Positions 9,301 to 16,138 of a stretch of 64,000 nucleotides of DNA are shown here, in pieces. A program made the translations under genes and the position numbers. The first letter of the stretch is position 1. Each line of letters begins with the position of its first letter. Source of the stretch: Ornithinimicrobium pratense (GTDB lineage: Bacteria; Actinomycetota; Actinomycetes; Actinomycetales; Dermatophilaceae); the NCBI RefSeq assembly GCF_008843165.1, contig NZ_CP044427.1:2170001-2234000 (forward strand), given 5' to 3'. The notes beneath the pieces are model-generated. The model made no database searches. It saw nothing but the letters and a program-made list of their open reading frames with translations, and had not been told where the DNA came from.

Positions 9301-10045
9301 GCTCGTCGGCCATCTCCTGCGCCAGCGCACTGGTCAGCTGGACCAGGTCGTCGGCGAGGATGCGCAGGCGGGCGTCGCGGACCTCCCCCTGGATGGTGGC
9401 GGCGCGTCGGGCCGTCTCGGCTTGTCGCCCCAGGGGACCCAGCTGGCGGCGGATCTCGGCGGTCAGGTCGGTGAGCCGGGTGAGGTTGCCCTCCATCGTC
9501 TCCAGCTTGCGCAGGGCCCGCTCCTTGCGCTTGCGGTGCTTGAGGACACCGGCGGCCTCCTCGATGAAACCGCGCCGCTCCTCCGGGGTCGCCCGTAGCA
9601 CCTGGTCCAGCTGGCCCTGACCGACGATGACGTGCATTTCGCGGCCGATGCCGCTGTCGGACAGCAGCTCCTGGACGTCGAGCAGTCGGCAGGCGGTGCC
9701 GTTGATCGCGTACTCGCTGCCGCCGGAGCGGAACATGGTCCGGGTGATCGTCACCTCGGAGTAGTCGATCGGCAGCGCCCCATCGGTGTTGTCGATCGTC
9801 ATCGAGACCTCGGCCCGGCCCAGCGGCGCCCGGCCGGAGGTACCGGCGAAGATGACGTCCTCCATCTTCCCCCCGCGCAGGCTCTTGGCCCCCTGCTCCC
9901 CCATTACCCAGGCCAGCGCGTCCACGACGTTGGACTTGCCCGAGCCGTTGGGGCCCACGATGCAGGTGATGCCCGGCTCCAGGCGCAGCGTCGTCGACGA
10001 GGCGAACGACTTGAACCCCTTCAGGGTCAGGCTCTTGACGTACAC
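6389..10045 (-). CDS. smc: Chromosome partition protein SMC
   Basis: SMC forms the ring-shaped ATPase of bacterial condensin that compacts and segregates the chromosome. The 1218-residue product is full length. It has Walker A GPNGSGKSN (31-39), long coiled coils rich in Ala/Glu/Arg, a central hinge (around 510-680) starting near GIRGTVTSEL, then the C-terminal head with signature LSGGERSL (about 1108-1115) and Walker B YIMDEVEAALDD. The ATG at 10045 gives the canonical MYVKSLTLKGFKSFA start. It is in the same direction as acyP (96 bp gap). Confidence 0.97.
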   Translation of the reverse strand: MYVKSLTLKGFKSFASSTTLRLEPGITCIVGPNGSGKSNVVDALAWVMGEQGAKSLRGGKMEDVIFAGTSGRAPLGRAEVSMTIDNTDGALPIDYSEVTITRTMFRSGGSEYAINGTACRLLDVQELLSDSGIGREMHVIVGQGQLDQVLRATPEERRGFIEEAAGVLKHRKRKERALRKLETMEGNLTRLTDLTAEIRRQLGPLGRQAETARRAATIQGEVRDARLRILADDLVQLTSALAQEMADERALIERRARVQAAVQAAEAQVAELEDERARSAPALQVAQDHWYSLSSLLERLRALRDLSAERVRLLGAEEEDLRAEAVGRPGGRDPEQLLAQAEKVREEENALLAKVAELAVALEEAEGLRRQAEAAHAKEQARLQRLARAAADRREGLARLAGQVAARRSRIEAGEGEIARLQATAAAVQERAVTAEQEFAALEGTVLDVEEGEEGLDARYEAAEEKRESAEAEVQRWQSDLREAQGEQGALQARVEALALSLRRTDGASALLDADRSAVSGIRGTVTSELTVEPGREAAIAAALGWAGEALVVEGLEPAQQALGWLREQDQGRAGMLVAELADGAQETPRAEWPDLPGYAVWAADVVTAPDPALTRAVHGLLDRVALVPGGQDAAVLVRSTPGVTVVTDQGDVYGPGWVHGGSAAAPSLLELQSAFDEAQEGVQAAERRAQAATFSLAGAREALQEAAAEAEAALDDLHDSDARMTAVAEQLSQLGQATRVARAEHERTTAAITTAEQSLATTRAELAELEQRLADAEVLASQEGTEDPDTSERERLAESAARARTAETEARLALRTQEERAKALAGRADTLESAARNELAARQRAAQRRARRAHERATAEAVSRGAVYVLGLTEQALAAATTARQQAQTEQTQLDQALAVARSRARNLADELRDLTDSVHADEIARAEHRLRIEALEARSLEELGVDPETLVEEYGPQLPVPHVPGPDEDPDAEDFPEPRPFVREEQDKRLRRAERALAQLGRVNPLALEEFAALEERHTFLTEQVEDLRRSKADLLEIVKEVDERVERVFTEAFHDTAAQFERVFSRLFPGGEGRIILTDPSNMLTTGIEVEARPPGKKIKRLSLLSGGERSLTAVALLVAIFKARPSPFYIMDEVEAALDDTNLGRLITLFEELRDSSQLIVITHQKRTMEIADALYGVSMQGDGVTTLVSQRVRDVAPKGGRPQTDQEHTKEPA

Positions 10046-10141
10046 GACATTTTCTCTGGCTGGCTTCTCTTCTCGCGGGCGCTGGTTGCGGTCACGATAC
10101 CCGCGCCCTCCCGCCTGGGAGCGGAGGCAGCACGGTGGCCC

Positions 10142-10423
10142 TCAGCGCTCGACGAAGCCGGTCAGCCCCTCCCGGGGCGCATGCCACTGGGTGGTGATGC
10201 CGTCGACCCGCCCGGGCCGCGAGCTGGTCGACGGGTCCCCCTCCAGCAGTCCGATCAGCGCGTCCAGCGCCGCCCGGTCCCCCTGCGCGTTGACCTCGAC
10301 CCGGCCGTCGGGCAGGTTGCGGGCGTGCCCGACCAGGCCCAGCTCCAGGGCCCGGGCCCGGGTCCACCAGCGGAAGCCGACCCCCTGGACCCGCCCTCGG
10401 ACGAAGATCAGCGCACGCTCCAT
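10142..10423 (-). CDS. acyP: Acylphosphatase
   Basis: This small cytosolic enzyme hydrolyses acyl phosphates such as carbamoyl phosphate and 1,3-bisphosphoglycerate. The 93-residue length is typical. The catalytic motif GRVQGVGFR with its Arg is at about 10-18, and the catalytic Asn is in ARNLPDGRVEV (about 37). It lies upstream of smc, as in many actinobacteria. The ATG at 10423 follows a TAGTGT box by six bases, indicating a leaderless message. Confidence 0.95.
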   Translation of the reverse strand: MERALIFVRGRVQGVGFRWWTRARALELGLVGHARNLPDGRVEVNAQGDRAALDALIGLLEGDPSTSSRPGRVDGITTQWHAPREGLTGFVER

Positions 10424-10429
10424 ACCCGC

Positions 10430-10439
10430 ACACTACGGT
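10430..10439. promoter_or_regulatory. Overlapping divergent -10 elements (acyP / Gfo-Idh)
   Basis: Between the acyP ATG (10423) and the oxidoreductase GTG (10446) lie 22 bp. They hold TAGTGT on the minus strand (10435-10430) and TACGGT on the plus strand (10434-10439), sharing the TA at 10434-10435. Each is six bases from its start codon. The geometry matches the ffh/DUF2236 gap exactly. Confidence 0.6.
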
Positions 10440-10445
10440 GGGGCC

Positions 10446-11477
10446 GTGACCGAGAAGAGTGCGTACCCGCCGATCACCGACCGTCCGATCCGCTGGGGGC
10501 TCCTGGCCGCCGGGAAGATCGCCCACGCGCTGGCGCAGGCCGTGCGCGAGACCGAGGGCGGTCAGCTGGTCGCGGTCGCCGCCCGGGATGCCGTGCGTGC
10601 CGCCGAGTTCGCCCGGGCCCACGACATCCCGTTGTCCTACGGCGGCTACGAGGAGCTGTGCACCGACCCCGACGTGGACGTCGTCTACATCTCCTCGACC
10701 AACCCCCACCACGCCGACCAGGCGGTGCGTTGCCTGGAGTCGGGCAAGCACGTGCTGGTGGAGAAGCCCATCGCGCTGACGGTCGCGGACGCCGAGCGCA
10801 TCGTGGAGACCGCCCGGACCAGGGGGTTGTTCGCGATGGAGGCCATGTGGACCCGGTGTCAGCCCTTGGTGCTCGACCTGGCCGACCGGGTGCGGGAGGG
10901 ACAGATCGGCAGGGTGCGCAGCTTCCACGCAGCCTTCACCGTGCCGTTCGAGTATGACGCCGCGCACCGCATCTTCGACCTCGAGAACGGGGGCGGGGCC
11001 CTGCTCGACCTGGGGGTCTACCCGGTCGCGCTGGCCCACCTGCTGCTCGGCCACCCCACCGACGTCCAGGTGCTCGGCGCGACCGTCCCGACCGGGGTCG
11101 ACGCACAGGCCGCCCTGCAGTGGATGAACGCCGACGGCGCCGTGGCCCAGGTCATCTGCGACTCCCAGAGCCACGGCTCCTCCCGCACGGTGGTCCGCGG
11201 CACCGAGGGCTGGATCGAGGTGCACGGCCCGGTCACCCAGCCGGAGTCCTTCACCGTCCACCGCGGCCCGGACGCGGAGGAGGGTGAGCACGTCACCGGT
11301 GACCGGCGCGGCTTCGTGCACGAGGTCGAGGAGGTCCACCGGTGCCTGCGCGAAGGTCTGCTGCAGTCGCCCCTCGTCCCGCACGCGGACACGGTGGCGA
11401 TCATGACGATCCTGGAGTCGGCCCGCCGCGAGCTTGGCGTGCGCTACCCGCAGGAGCCCGAGCCGCTGCACACCTGA
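10446..11477 (+). CDS. Gfo/Idh/MocA family NAD(P)-dependent oxidoreductase
   Basis: A 343-residue dehydrogenase of the glucose-fructose oxidoreductase / inositol dehydrogenase type. The N-terminal Rossmann fold has IRWGLLAAGKIAHALAQ (about 17-33), where the usual GxGxxG is degenerate. The EKP motif (HVLVEKPIALT) contains the conserved lysine, and GGALLDLGVYPV is the C-terminal domain hallmark that contributes active-site residues. The substrate, probably a sugar or dihydrodiol, cannot be read from sequence. GTG at 10446 follows TACGGT by six bases. Confidence 0.9.
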   Translation: MTEKSAYPPITDRPIRWGLLAAGKIAHALAQAVRETEGGQLVAVAARDAVRAAEFARAHDIPLSYGGYEELCTDPDVDVVYISSTNPHHADQAVRCLESGKHVLVEKPIALTVADAERIVETARTRGLFAMEAMWTRCQPLVLDLADRVREGQIGRVRSFHAAFTVPFEYDAAHRIFDLENGGGALLDLGVYPVALAHLLLGHPTDVQVLGATVPTGVDAQAALQWMNADGAVAQVICDSQSHGSSRTVVRGTEGWIEVHGPVTQPESFTVHRGPDAEEGEHVTGDRRGFVHEVEEVHRCLREGLLQSPLVPHADTVAIMTILESARRELGVRYPQEPEPLHT

Positions 11478-11503
11478 GCGATGGGGTGGGGCAGGCTAGG
11501 TCC

Positions 11504-11815
11504 ATGACCCAACTGCTGGTCTTCCTGCTCGGGGCCCTGGTGGCCCTGATGGTGCTGGGCCACCTGGCCACGCCGTTGGGTGAACGACAACCGCCTCGCC
11601 GCTGGACCCCGGTCTACCTGATGGACCGGGTCCCCCACGCGATCACCCTCTTCAGGGAGGCAGGCGCACTGCAGCGCAGGCGCCTGGAGCAGGCCGCGGC
11701 CGAGCGCGAGTCCCAGGTCAAGGATCAGGGTCGCCGGGTCGAAGACCTCGAGGACACAGGGGACACAGGGGACACTGAGGACCCCGACGGGGAGGACCCG
11801 CGCGGGCGCACCTGA
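11504..11815 (+). CDS. Small membrane protein, 3' end overlapping mutM
   Basis: A 103-residue protein with one N-terminal helix ([20 protein letters not shown]) and a charged coiled-coil-like segment. The acidic C-terminus carries [13 protein letters not shown]. The last 91 bp overlap the 3' end of mutM on the other strand. The overlap includes a GGGGACACA tandem repeat that is translated on both strands. The ATG at 11504 lies 26 bp after the oxidoreductase stop. Function unknown. Confidence 0.6.
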   Translation: MTQLLVFLLGALVALMVLGHLATPLGERQPPRRWTPVYLMDRVPHAITLFREAGALQRRRLEQAAAERESQVKDQGRRVEDLEDTGDTGDTEDPDGEDPRGRT

Positions 11816-12705
11816 CAGCGGGGACAGAAGTGGGAGGAGCGGTTCATGAACTGCTCGCGCCGCACTGTGGACCCGCATCGGGGGCAGGGCAGCCCGTCCT
11901 GCCCGTAGACGGCCAGGGCCCGGTCGAAGTAGCCGCTGGCCCCGTTGACGTTGACGTAGAGGGCGTCGAAGCTGGTCCCGCCCTGGCCAAGCGCCTCGGT
12001 CATCACCTCGCTCGCGTGGCCCAGCAGCCGACCTAGAGCCGGCTTGGTCAGCGCCGAGGCCGGCCGCAGCCCGTGCACCTGCGCCCGCCACAGCGCCTCG
12101 TCGGCGTAGATGTTGCCGATACCGCTGACCACCGTCTGGTCCAGCAGGAGCCGCTTGATCGCGACGCCCTTGGCCTTCATCCGGCGCGCGACGCCCGCGG
12201 CGTCGAAAGCGGGCTCCAGCGGGTCCGGGGCGATGTGCAGCACCGGCTCCGGTATGCCGTGCAGGTGCCCCGCGGGGTCGTCCTGCGCGGCCAGCGGCAC
12301 CCCATACCGGTCCTCGTGCAAGGGTGTGAGCGCCAGACCACCGAAGGTGCGTTGGTCCACGAACCGCAGCTGGGGTCCGTCGTCGGCGAAGTCGAAGCAG
12401 GCGTGCAGGTGCTTCTCGCGGGGCGCGTCCGCGTCCTGGACGAGCAGCTGCCCGCTCATCCCGAGGTGGACGACGAGGGCGTGCGGGTCGTCATCCGGCG
12501 GGTCCAGGACGAGCCAGAGGTACTTGCCGCGGCGGTCGACCGCGAGGACGGTGGCCCCCTCGACTCGGGCCATCAGGTCCGCCGGCCCTGCTTCGTGGCG
12601 GCGCGCGACCCGCTCGCCGGTGAGCAGGGCCTGGGTGATGGTGCGTCCCACGACGTGGTCGGCCAGGCCGCGGCGGACGACCTCGACCTCAGGCAGCTCA
12701 GGCAC
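11725..12705 (-). CDS. mutM: Formamidopyrimidine-DNA glycosylase
   Basis: MutM/Fpg excises 8-oxoguanine and ring-opened purines and nicks the abasic site. The 326-residue protein starts [10 protein letters not shown], where Pro2 (after Met removal) is the catalytic nucleophile and Glu3 assists. The C-terminal zinc finger is CPRC...[12 protein letters not shown] (about 277-300). After the finger a ~28-residue tail rich in Ser/Pro/Val (VSPVSPVSS) is not typical of Fpg and comes from the tandem repeat shared with the convergent gene. It follows rnc by 23 bp in an rpmF-rnc-mutM order common in actinobacteria. Confidence 0.95.
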   Translation of the reverse strand: MPELPEVEVVRRGLADHVVGRTITQALLTGERVARRHEAGPADLMARVEGATVLAVDRRGKYLWLVLDPPDDDPHALVVHLGMSGQLLVQDADAPREKHLHACFDFADDGPQLRFVDQRTFGGLALTPLHEDRYGVPLAAQDDPAGHLHGIPEPVLHIAPDPLEPAFDAAGVARRMKAKGVAIKRLLLDQTVVSGIGNIYADEALWRAQVHGLRPASALTKPALGRLLGHASEVMTEALGQGGTSFDALYVNVNGASGYFDRALAVYGQDGLPCPRCGSTVRREQFMNRSSHFCPRCQVRPRGSSPSGSSVSPVSPVSSRSSTRRP

Positions 12706-12728
12706 GGCTCGACTCGGGCACGGCTGGG

Positions 12729-13460
12729 TCAGGCACGGGTGGCGGGCTCCGCGTCGACGACCTTGGCGGCCCGCGCGGTCAGCAGACGCCAGCCGGCCTC
12801 GGCGGCCTCCTGCTCGGCACGCTTCTTCGAGCGGCCGGTCCCGGTGCCGACGACCTCTCCGTTGACGATCGCCCGTGCGGTGAAGGTCTTGTCGTGGTCA
12901 GGGCCCTCGTGCTCGACCCGATACTCCGGCGGGCCCATCTCCCCCGCCGAGGTGACCTCCTGCAGGGAGGTCTTCCAGTCCAGCGCGGCGCCCAGGCTGG
13001 CACTGCGGCGCAGGAGCGGGTCCAGCAGGTGGTGCACGAGGTCGGCGGCGGGACCCACCCCGGCCGAGAGATAGACGCAGCCGATGACGGCTTCGACGCA
13101 GTCGGCCAGGATCGATGCCTTGCCTCGTCCGCCGGTGGCCTCCTCCCCTTTGCCGAGCAGCACGTAGTCGCCCAGGTCGAGGACCTGGGCGACCTCGGCG
13201 AGGGCCCGGGAGTTGACGACGGCGGCGCGCAGCTTGGCCAGCTGCCCCTCGGGCAGGTCCGGGTTGTCCCGGTAGAGCGTGTCGGTGACGACCACCCCCA
13301 GGACGGAGTCTCCGAGGAACTCGAGGCGCTCGTTGTGCGGTTGGCCGCCGTTCTCATAGGAGTACGAGCGGTGCGTCAGGGCACGCAGAAGCAGCGCCGC
13401 GTCACACCGTTGACCCACGATCGTCTGCAGACGGTCGTTGAGCTCGGCGACGGGGCGCAT
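12729..13460 (-). CDS. rnc: Ribonuclease III
   Basis: RNase III cleaves double-stranded RNA in rRNA precursors and other transcripts. The 243-residue protein has the endonuclease signature [14 protein letters not shown] (about 42-55) with catalytic acids, a second acidic cluster ([10 protein letters not shown], about 117-126), and a C-terminal dsRNA-binding domain ending [21 protein letters not shown] at 13460 is 18 bp after the rpmF stop, so they are probably co-transcribed. Confidence 0.96.
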   Translation of the reverse strand: MRPVAELNDRLQTIVGQRCDAALLLRALTHRSYSYENGGQPHNERLEFLGDSVLGVVVTDTLYRDNPDLPEGQLAKLRAAVVNSRALAEVAQVLDLGDYVLLGKGEEATGGRGKASILADCVEAVIGCVYLSAGVGPAADLVHHLLDPLLRRSASLGAALDWKTSLQEVTSAGEMGPPEYRVEHEGPDHDKTFTARAIVNGEVVGTGTGRSKKRAEQEAAEAGWRLLTARAAKVVDAEPATRA

Positions 13461-13477
13461 GCGTCAGCGGGGACTGC

Positions 13478-13672
13478 TCAGCCCTGGTGCTCGGTGCGCT
13501 CGGCGGCACCGTAGTGCCGGCCGTTGTAGGAGCCGCAGGAGGGGCAGGCCTGGTGCGGGGTGCGCACGGCCTGGCACTGGGGGCAGGTCGACAGCGTGAT
13601 GGGCGCGGCCTTCCACTGCGAGCGGCGGTGCCGGGTGTTGCTGCGGGACATCTTCCGCTTGGGAACGGCCAC
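13478..13672 (-). CDS. rpmF: 50S ribosomal protein L32
   Basis: The 64-residue protein of the large subunit has the canonical start AVPKRKMSRSNTRHRRSQWK and the zinc-ribbon pairs CPQC and CPSC, so it is the zinc-binding form. The GTG start at 13672 is one base after the DUF177 stop, giving tight coupling. Confidence 0.97.
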   Translation of the reverse strand: MAVPKRKMSRSNTRHRRSQWKAAPITLSTCPQCQAVRTPHQACPSCGSYNGRHYGAAERTEHQG

Positions 13673-13673
13673 G

Positions 13674-14264
13674 TCAGATCCTCTTCTCGTCGTCGTCGTC
13701 GGACGGGCTGGCCAGCTCGGCCAGTGCCGCCCACCGGGGGTCGATCACGTCATGGTGGTGCTCCGGGTCGTCCGCGAGCCTAGCTCCACACTCTGAGCAC
13801 AGGCCCGGACAGTCTTCCCGGCACACCGGCTGGAAGGGCAACGAGGTGACGACGGCGTCCCGGATGGTCTCCTCGAGATCCATCTGGTCATCGTCGAGCT
13901 CGCGCTCCTCCTCGTCCATGTCCTCCTGGTCCTTGCCGGCCACCTTCTGGTGGTGGGCGGCGCGATCCGGATAAGCGAACAGCTCCTGAAAGGCCACGTC
14001 GAGCTGCTGCTCGATCGGCTCCAGGCACCGCACGCATTCCCCGACCGCCGTGGCCTGGGCCGACCCCGTCGCCAGCACCCCTTCAACGACCGACTCCATC
14101 CGCAGCTCCAGGGCGACCTGTTGGCCGGCCGGGACGGCGATGACGTCGGTGCCCAGGGGCTCCGACACGTCCACGCGGCGCGAGAACTCGAGCATGGTGC
14201 CGGGCCGGCGGACCAGGTCGCGGGTGTCGAACACCCAGCCCTGCTCCGTCTGCTGCGCAGCCAT
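13674..14264 (-). CDS. DUF177 / YceD family protein
   Basis: A 196-residue acidic protein of the family always found before rpmF and linked to 23S rRNA maturation in bacteria and plastids. The motif CVRCLEPIEQ (about 78-87) and the C-terminal CREDCPGLCSECG cysteines are typical of the actinobacterial form. ATG at 14264 is preceded by GAGGA at good spacing (GAGGACTACATC). An upstream ATG in the same frame would add 31 residues without family support. It is the first gene of the rpmF-rnc-mutM run. Confidence 0.92.
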   Translation of the reverse strand: MAAQQTEQGWVFDTRDLVRRPGTMLEFSRRVDVSEPLGTDVIAVPAGQQVALELRMESVVEGVLATGSAQATAVGECVRCLEPIEQQLDVAFQELFAYPDRAAHHQKVAGKDQEDMDEEERELDDDQMDLEETIRDAVVTSLPFQPVCREDCPGLCSECGARLADDPEHHHDVIDPRWAALAELASPSDDDDEKRI

Positions 14265-14406
14265 GATGTAGTCCTCGTCCAGCGTGATCGTGTGTAGTGG
14301 TGGCGGCGGTGCGACCCTCGTCCGCGGATGACGCCGTAGGGGAACACAAACCGACACACCAGACTACCGGAGCGGCAGGCTCCTGCTCAAATCACACCGA
14401 ACGGCG

Positions 14407-14895
14407 TCAGCCCAGCTCATCGAGCGCCGCCAGCACTTCGGCCGGCACCAGCGCGGAGACGTCCCCGCCGTACTGGTGGACCTCCTTGACCAGCGAGCTC
14501 GAGACGTGCTCCAGGGACGGGTCGCCGGCCAGGAAAACGGTCTCCACGCCGGTGAGGTGCTTGTTCATCAGCGCCATCGGCAGCTCGTAGGCAAAGTCGG
14601 TCCCGCCCCGCAGGCCCTTGACGATCGCCCCGGCGTCCACCTGGCGGCAGACGTCGACGAGCAGCTGCCCGCCGAAGGACTCGACCCGCACCCGGTCGGC
14701 CAGCTCCTGCGGCAGCGCCTGCTGCACCATCGCCACCCGCCGGGGCACCTCGAAGGTCCCCCGTTTGGCCGGGTTGTGCAGGATCGCGACCACGACCTCC
14801 TCGAAGAGGGTAGTGGCGCGGGCGATGATGTCCAGGTGTCCGTGGGTCACCGGGTCGAAGGAGCCGGGGCACACGCAGCGGCGGGTGGGCGTCAT
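14407..14895 (-). CDS. coaD: Phosphopantetheine adenylyltransferase
   Basis: CoaD adds AMP to 4'-phosphopantetheine, the fourth step of coenzyme A synthesis. The 162-residue protein has the nucleotidyltransferase motif PGSFDPVTHGHLDII (about 10-24, with the HxGH motif THGH), KGLRGGTDF for substrate binding, and the C-terminal VSSSLVKE motif. ATG at 14895 follows a TAGGGT box (14907-14902) by six bases. It is commonly next to rsmD and recG in actinobacteria, as here. Confidence 0.96.
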   Translation of the reverse strand: MTPTRRCVCPGSFDPVTHGHLDIIARATTLFEEVVVAILHNPAKRGTFEVPRRVAMVQQALPQELADRVRVESFGGQLLVDVCRQVDAGAIVKGLRGGTDFAYELPMALMNKHLTGVETVFLAGDPSLEHVSSSLVKEVHQYGGDVSALVPAEVLAALDELG

Positions 14896-14901
14896 ACCCG
14901 G

Positions 14902-14907
14902 ACCCTA
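14902..14907 (-). promoter_or_regulatory. -10 box of leaderless coaD promoter
   Basis: TAGGGT on the minus strand ends six bases before the coaD ATG. This spacing places the transcription start on the start codon. Confidence 0.5.
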
Positions 14908-14944
14908 ACGGCCTGAGCTCACTGTCGGCCCGGCTGTGCTGGCC

Positions 14945-15493
14945 TCACTCACCCGCGTCGGCGGGGAGGACCCCTTCCCGGTGGGCCTCGCCGACCAGCG
15001 CGCGCACCGTCTCCACGGTCACGCCGGCGTCCAGGTGCTTGCCGCGGATCTCCAGGAAGATCGCGCCCAGGTCGCGCCGGTCCTGCTCGGAGACCTCCTC
15101 GCGGGCGGGGTTGAGAATGCTCAGCTCCTCCTCGGTGATGTGGTGCTGGAGGACCTCGTTCAGCGCCTCGACGGCGTCGTCGAACTTCTGGGTGCCGGTG
15201 CCCTTGCACTCCAGGAGGGTCAGCAGCGCCTCGTTGATCTCGGCGTGCTCCTCCTCGCCGTGCTCGGCCTCCTCGGCGTCGATGGCGTCCTTGCGACGCA
15301 GCCGCGGGTAGACCTGCTGCTCCTCGGCCTCGCCGTGCGCGACGATGACGGCGGCCAGCGCCGAACGGGCAGCGTCCCGGTCGGCGGTGCTGTCGCGCAG
15401 CTCGCGCATCAGCGTCTCGAACAGGCGGTGGTCATCCAGGATGAGGTCGACGACGTCACCGGACACGGGCCGAGGGATGGGGTATGCAGTCAC
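14945..15493 (-). CDS. Hemerythrin HHE domain protein
   Basis: A 182-residue helical protein with a four-helix hemerythrin-like fold expected to bind a di-iron centre. The spaced ligands are visible: DDHRLFE (about 20-26), HGEAEEQQVYP (about 54-64), HGEEEHAEI (about 79-87) and HHITEEE (about 117-123). Such proteins sense oxygen, nitric oxide or iron. It begins with GTG at 15493 and sits between coaD and rsmD, transcribed in the same direction. Confidence 0.9.
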   Translation of the reverse strand: MTAYPIPRPVSGDVVDLILDDHRLFETLMRELRDSTADRDAARSALAAVIVAHGEAEEQQVYPRLRRKDAIDAEEAEHGEEEHAEINEALLTLLECKGTGTQKFDDAVEALNEVLQHHITEEELSILNPAREEVSEQDRRDLGAIFLEIRGKHLDAGVTVETVRALVGEAHREGVLPADAGE

Positions 15494-15543
15494 GCCGGTG
15501 ATCCTGCCATTGCGGCCACGCCGGCGCGCGGCCAGGTCGACGG

Positions 15544-16131
15544 TCAGCCGGCGGCGCCGTCACCAGGGGCGATCGGTTCGGCGAGGTGCAGGGCCGCCTC
15601 GCCGTAGGCGCGCGTGTCGAGGTGCTCCAGGCCCGGCGGCCAGGTGGGTCGCGGCGAGCGCGAGCTGCGCTCGACGACGATCAGCGCATCGGGGGCCAGC
15701 CACCCGTGCAGCACGAGGGCCTGCAGGGTCCGGGTCAGCTCCTCCTCCCCCAGCGGGTAGGGCGGGTCGGCCAGCACGAGGTCGTAGACGGCACCGTCGG
15801 GTCCCAAGGCCAGCAGCCGCTCGACACCGCCTGCGTGGACCCCGACCTGCCCGGCGAAGCCGAGCAGGTCGGCGTTCTGCTCCACCAGCCGGGCGGTGGG
15901 CCGGTGTCGCTCGACCGCCAGCAGGGCCTGAGCGCCCCGGGACAGCGCCTCCAGACCTAGCGCCCCGGACCCGGCATAGAGGTCCAGCACCCGTGCGCCG
16001 TCCAGGTCCAGCAGCGCCTCGACCCGGGAGAAGAGCGCCTCGCGGACCCGGTCGGTGGTCGGCCGGGTGTCCCGGCCGCGCGGCGTCCGGATGGTGCGTC
16101 CGCCGGCGGTGCCGGCGATGATGCGGGTCAC
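15544..16131 (-). CDS. rsmD: 16S rRNA (guanine966-N2)-methyltransferase
   Basis: RsmD methylates G966 of 16S rRNA using S-adenosylmethionine. The 195-residue protein begins MTRIIAGTAGGR, with the SAM-binding motif LDLYAGSGALGLEALSRGA (about 49-67) and the catalytic DPPY (about 122-125). GTG at 16131 lies seven bases after the recG stop. The frame is open further upstream inside recG without family match. Confidence 0.95.
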   Translation of the reverse strand: MTRIIAGTAGGRTIRTPRGRDTRPTTDRVREALFSRVEALLDLDGARVLDLYAGSGALGLEALSRGAQALLAVERHRPTARLVEQNADLLGFAGQVGVHAGGVERLLALGPDGAVYDLVLADPPYPLGEEELTRTLQALVLHGWLAPDALIVVERSSRSPRPTWPPGLEHLDTRAYGEAALHLAEPIAPGDGAAG

Positions 16132-16138
16132 GCCGTGC

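Noticed and set aside
6407..9620. Plus-strand open frames inside smc
   Set aside because: They are Leu/Gly/Arg/Ser-rich shadows of the SMC coiled coil.
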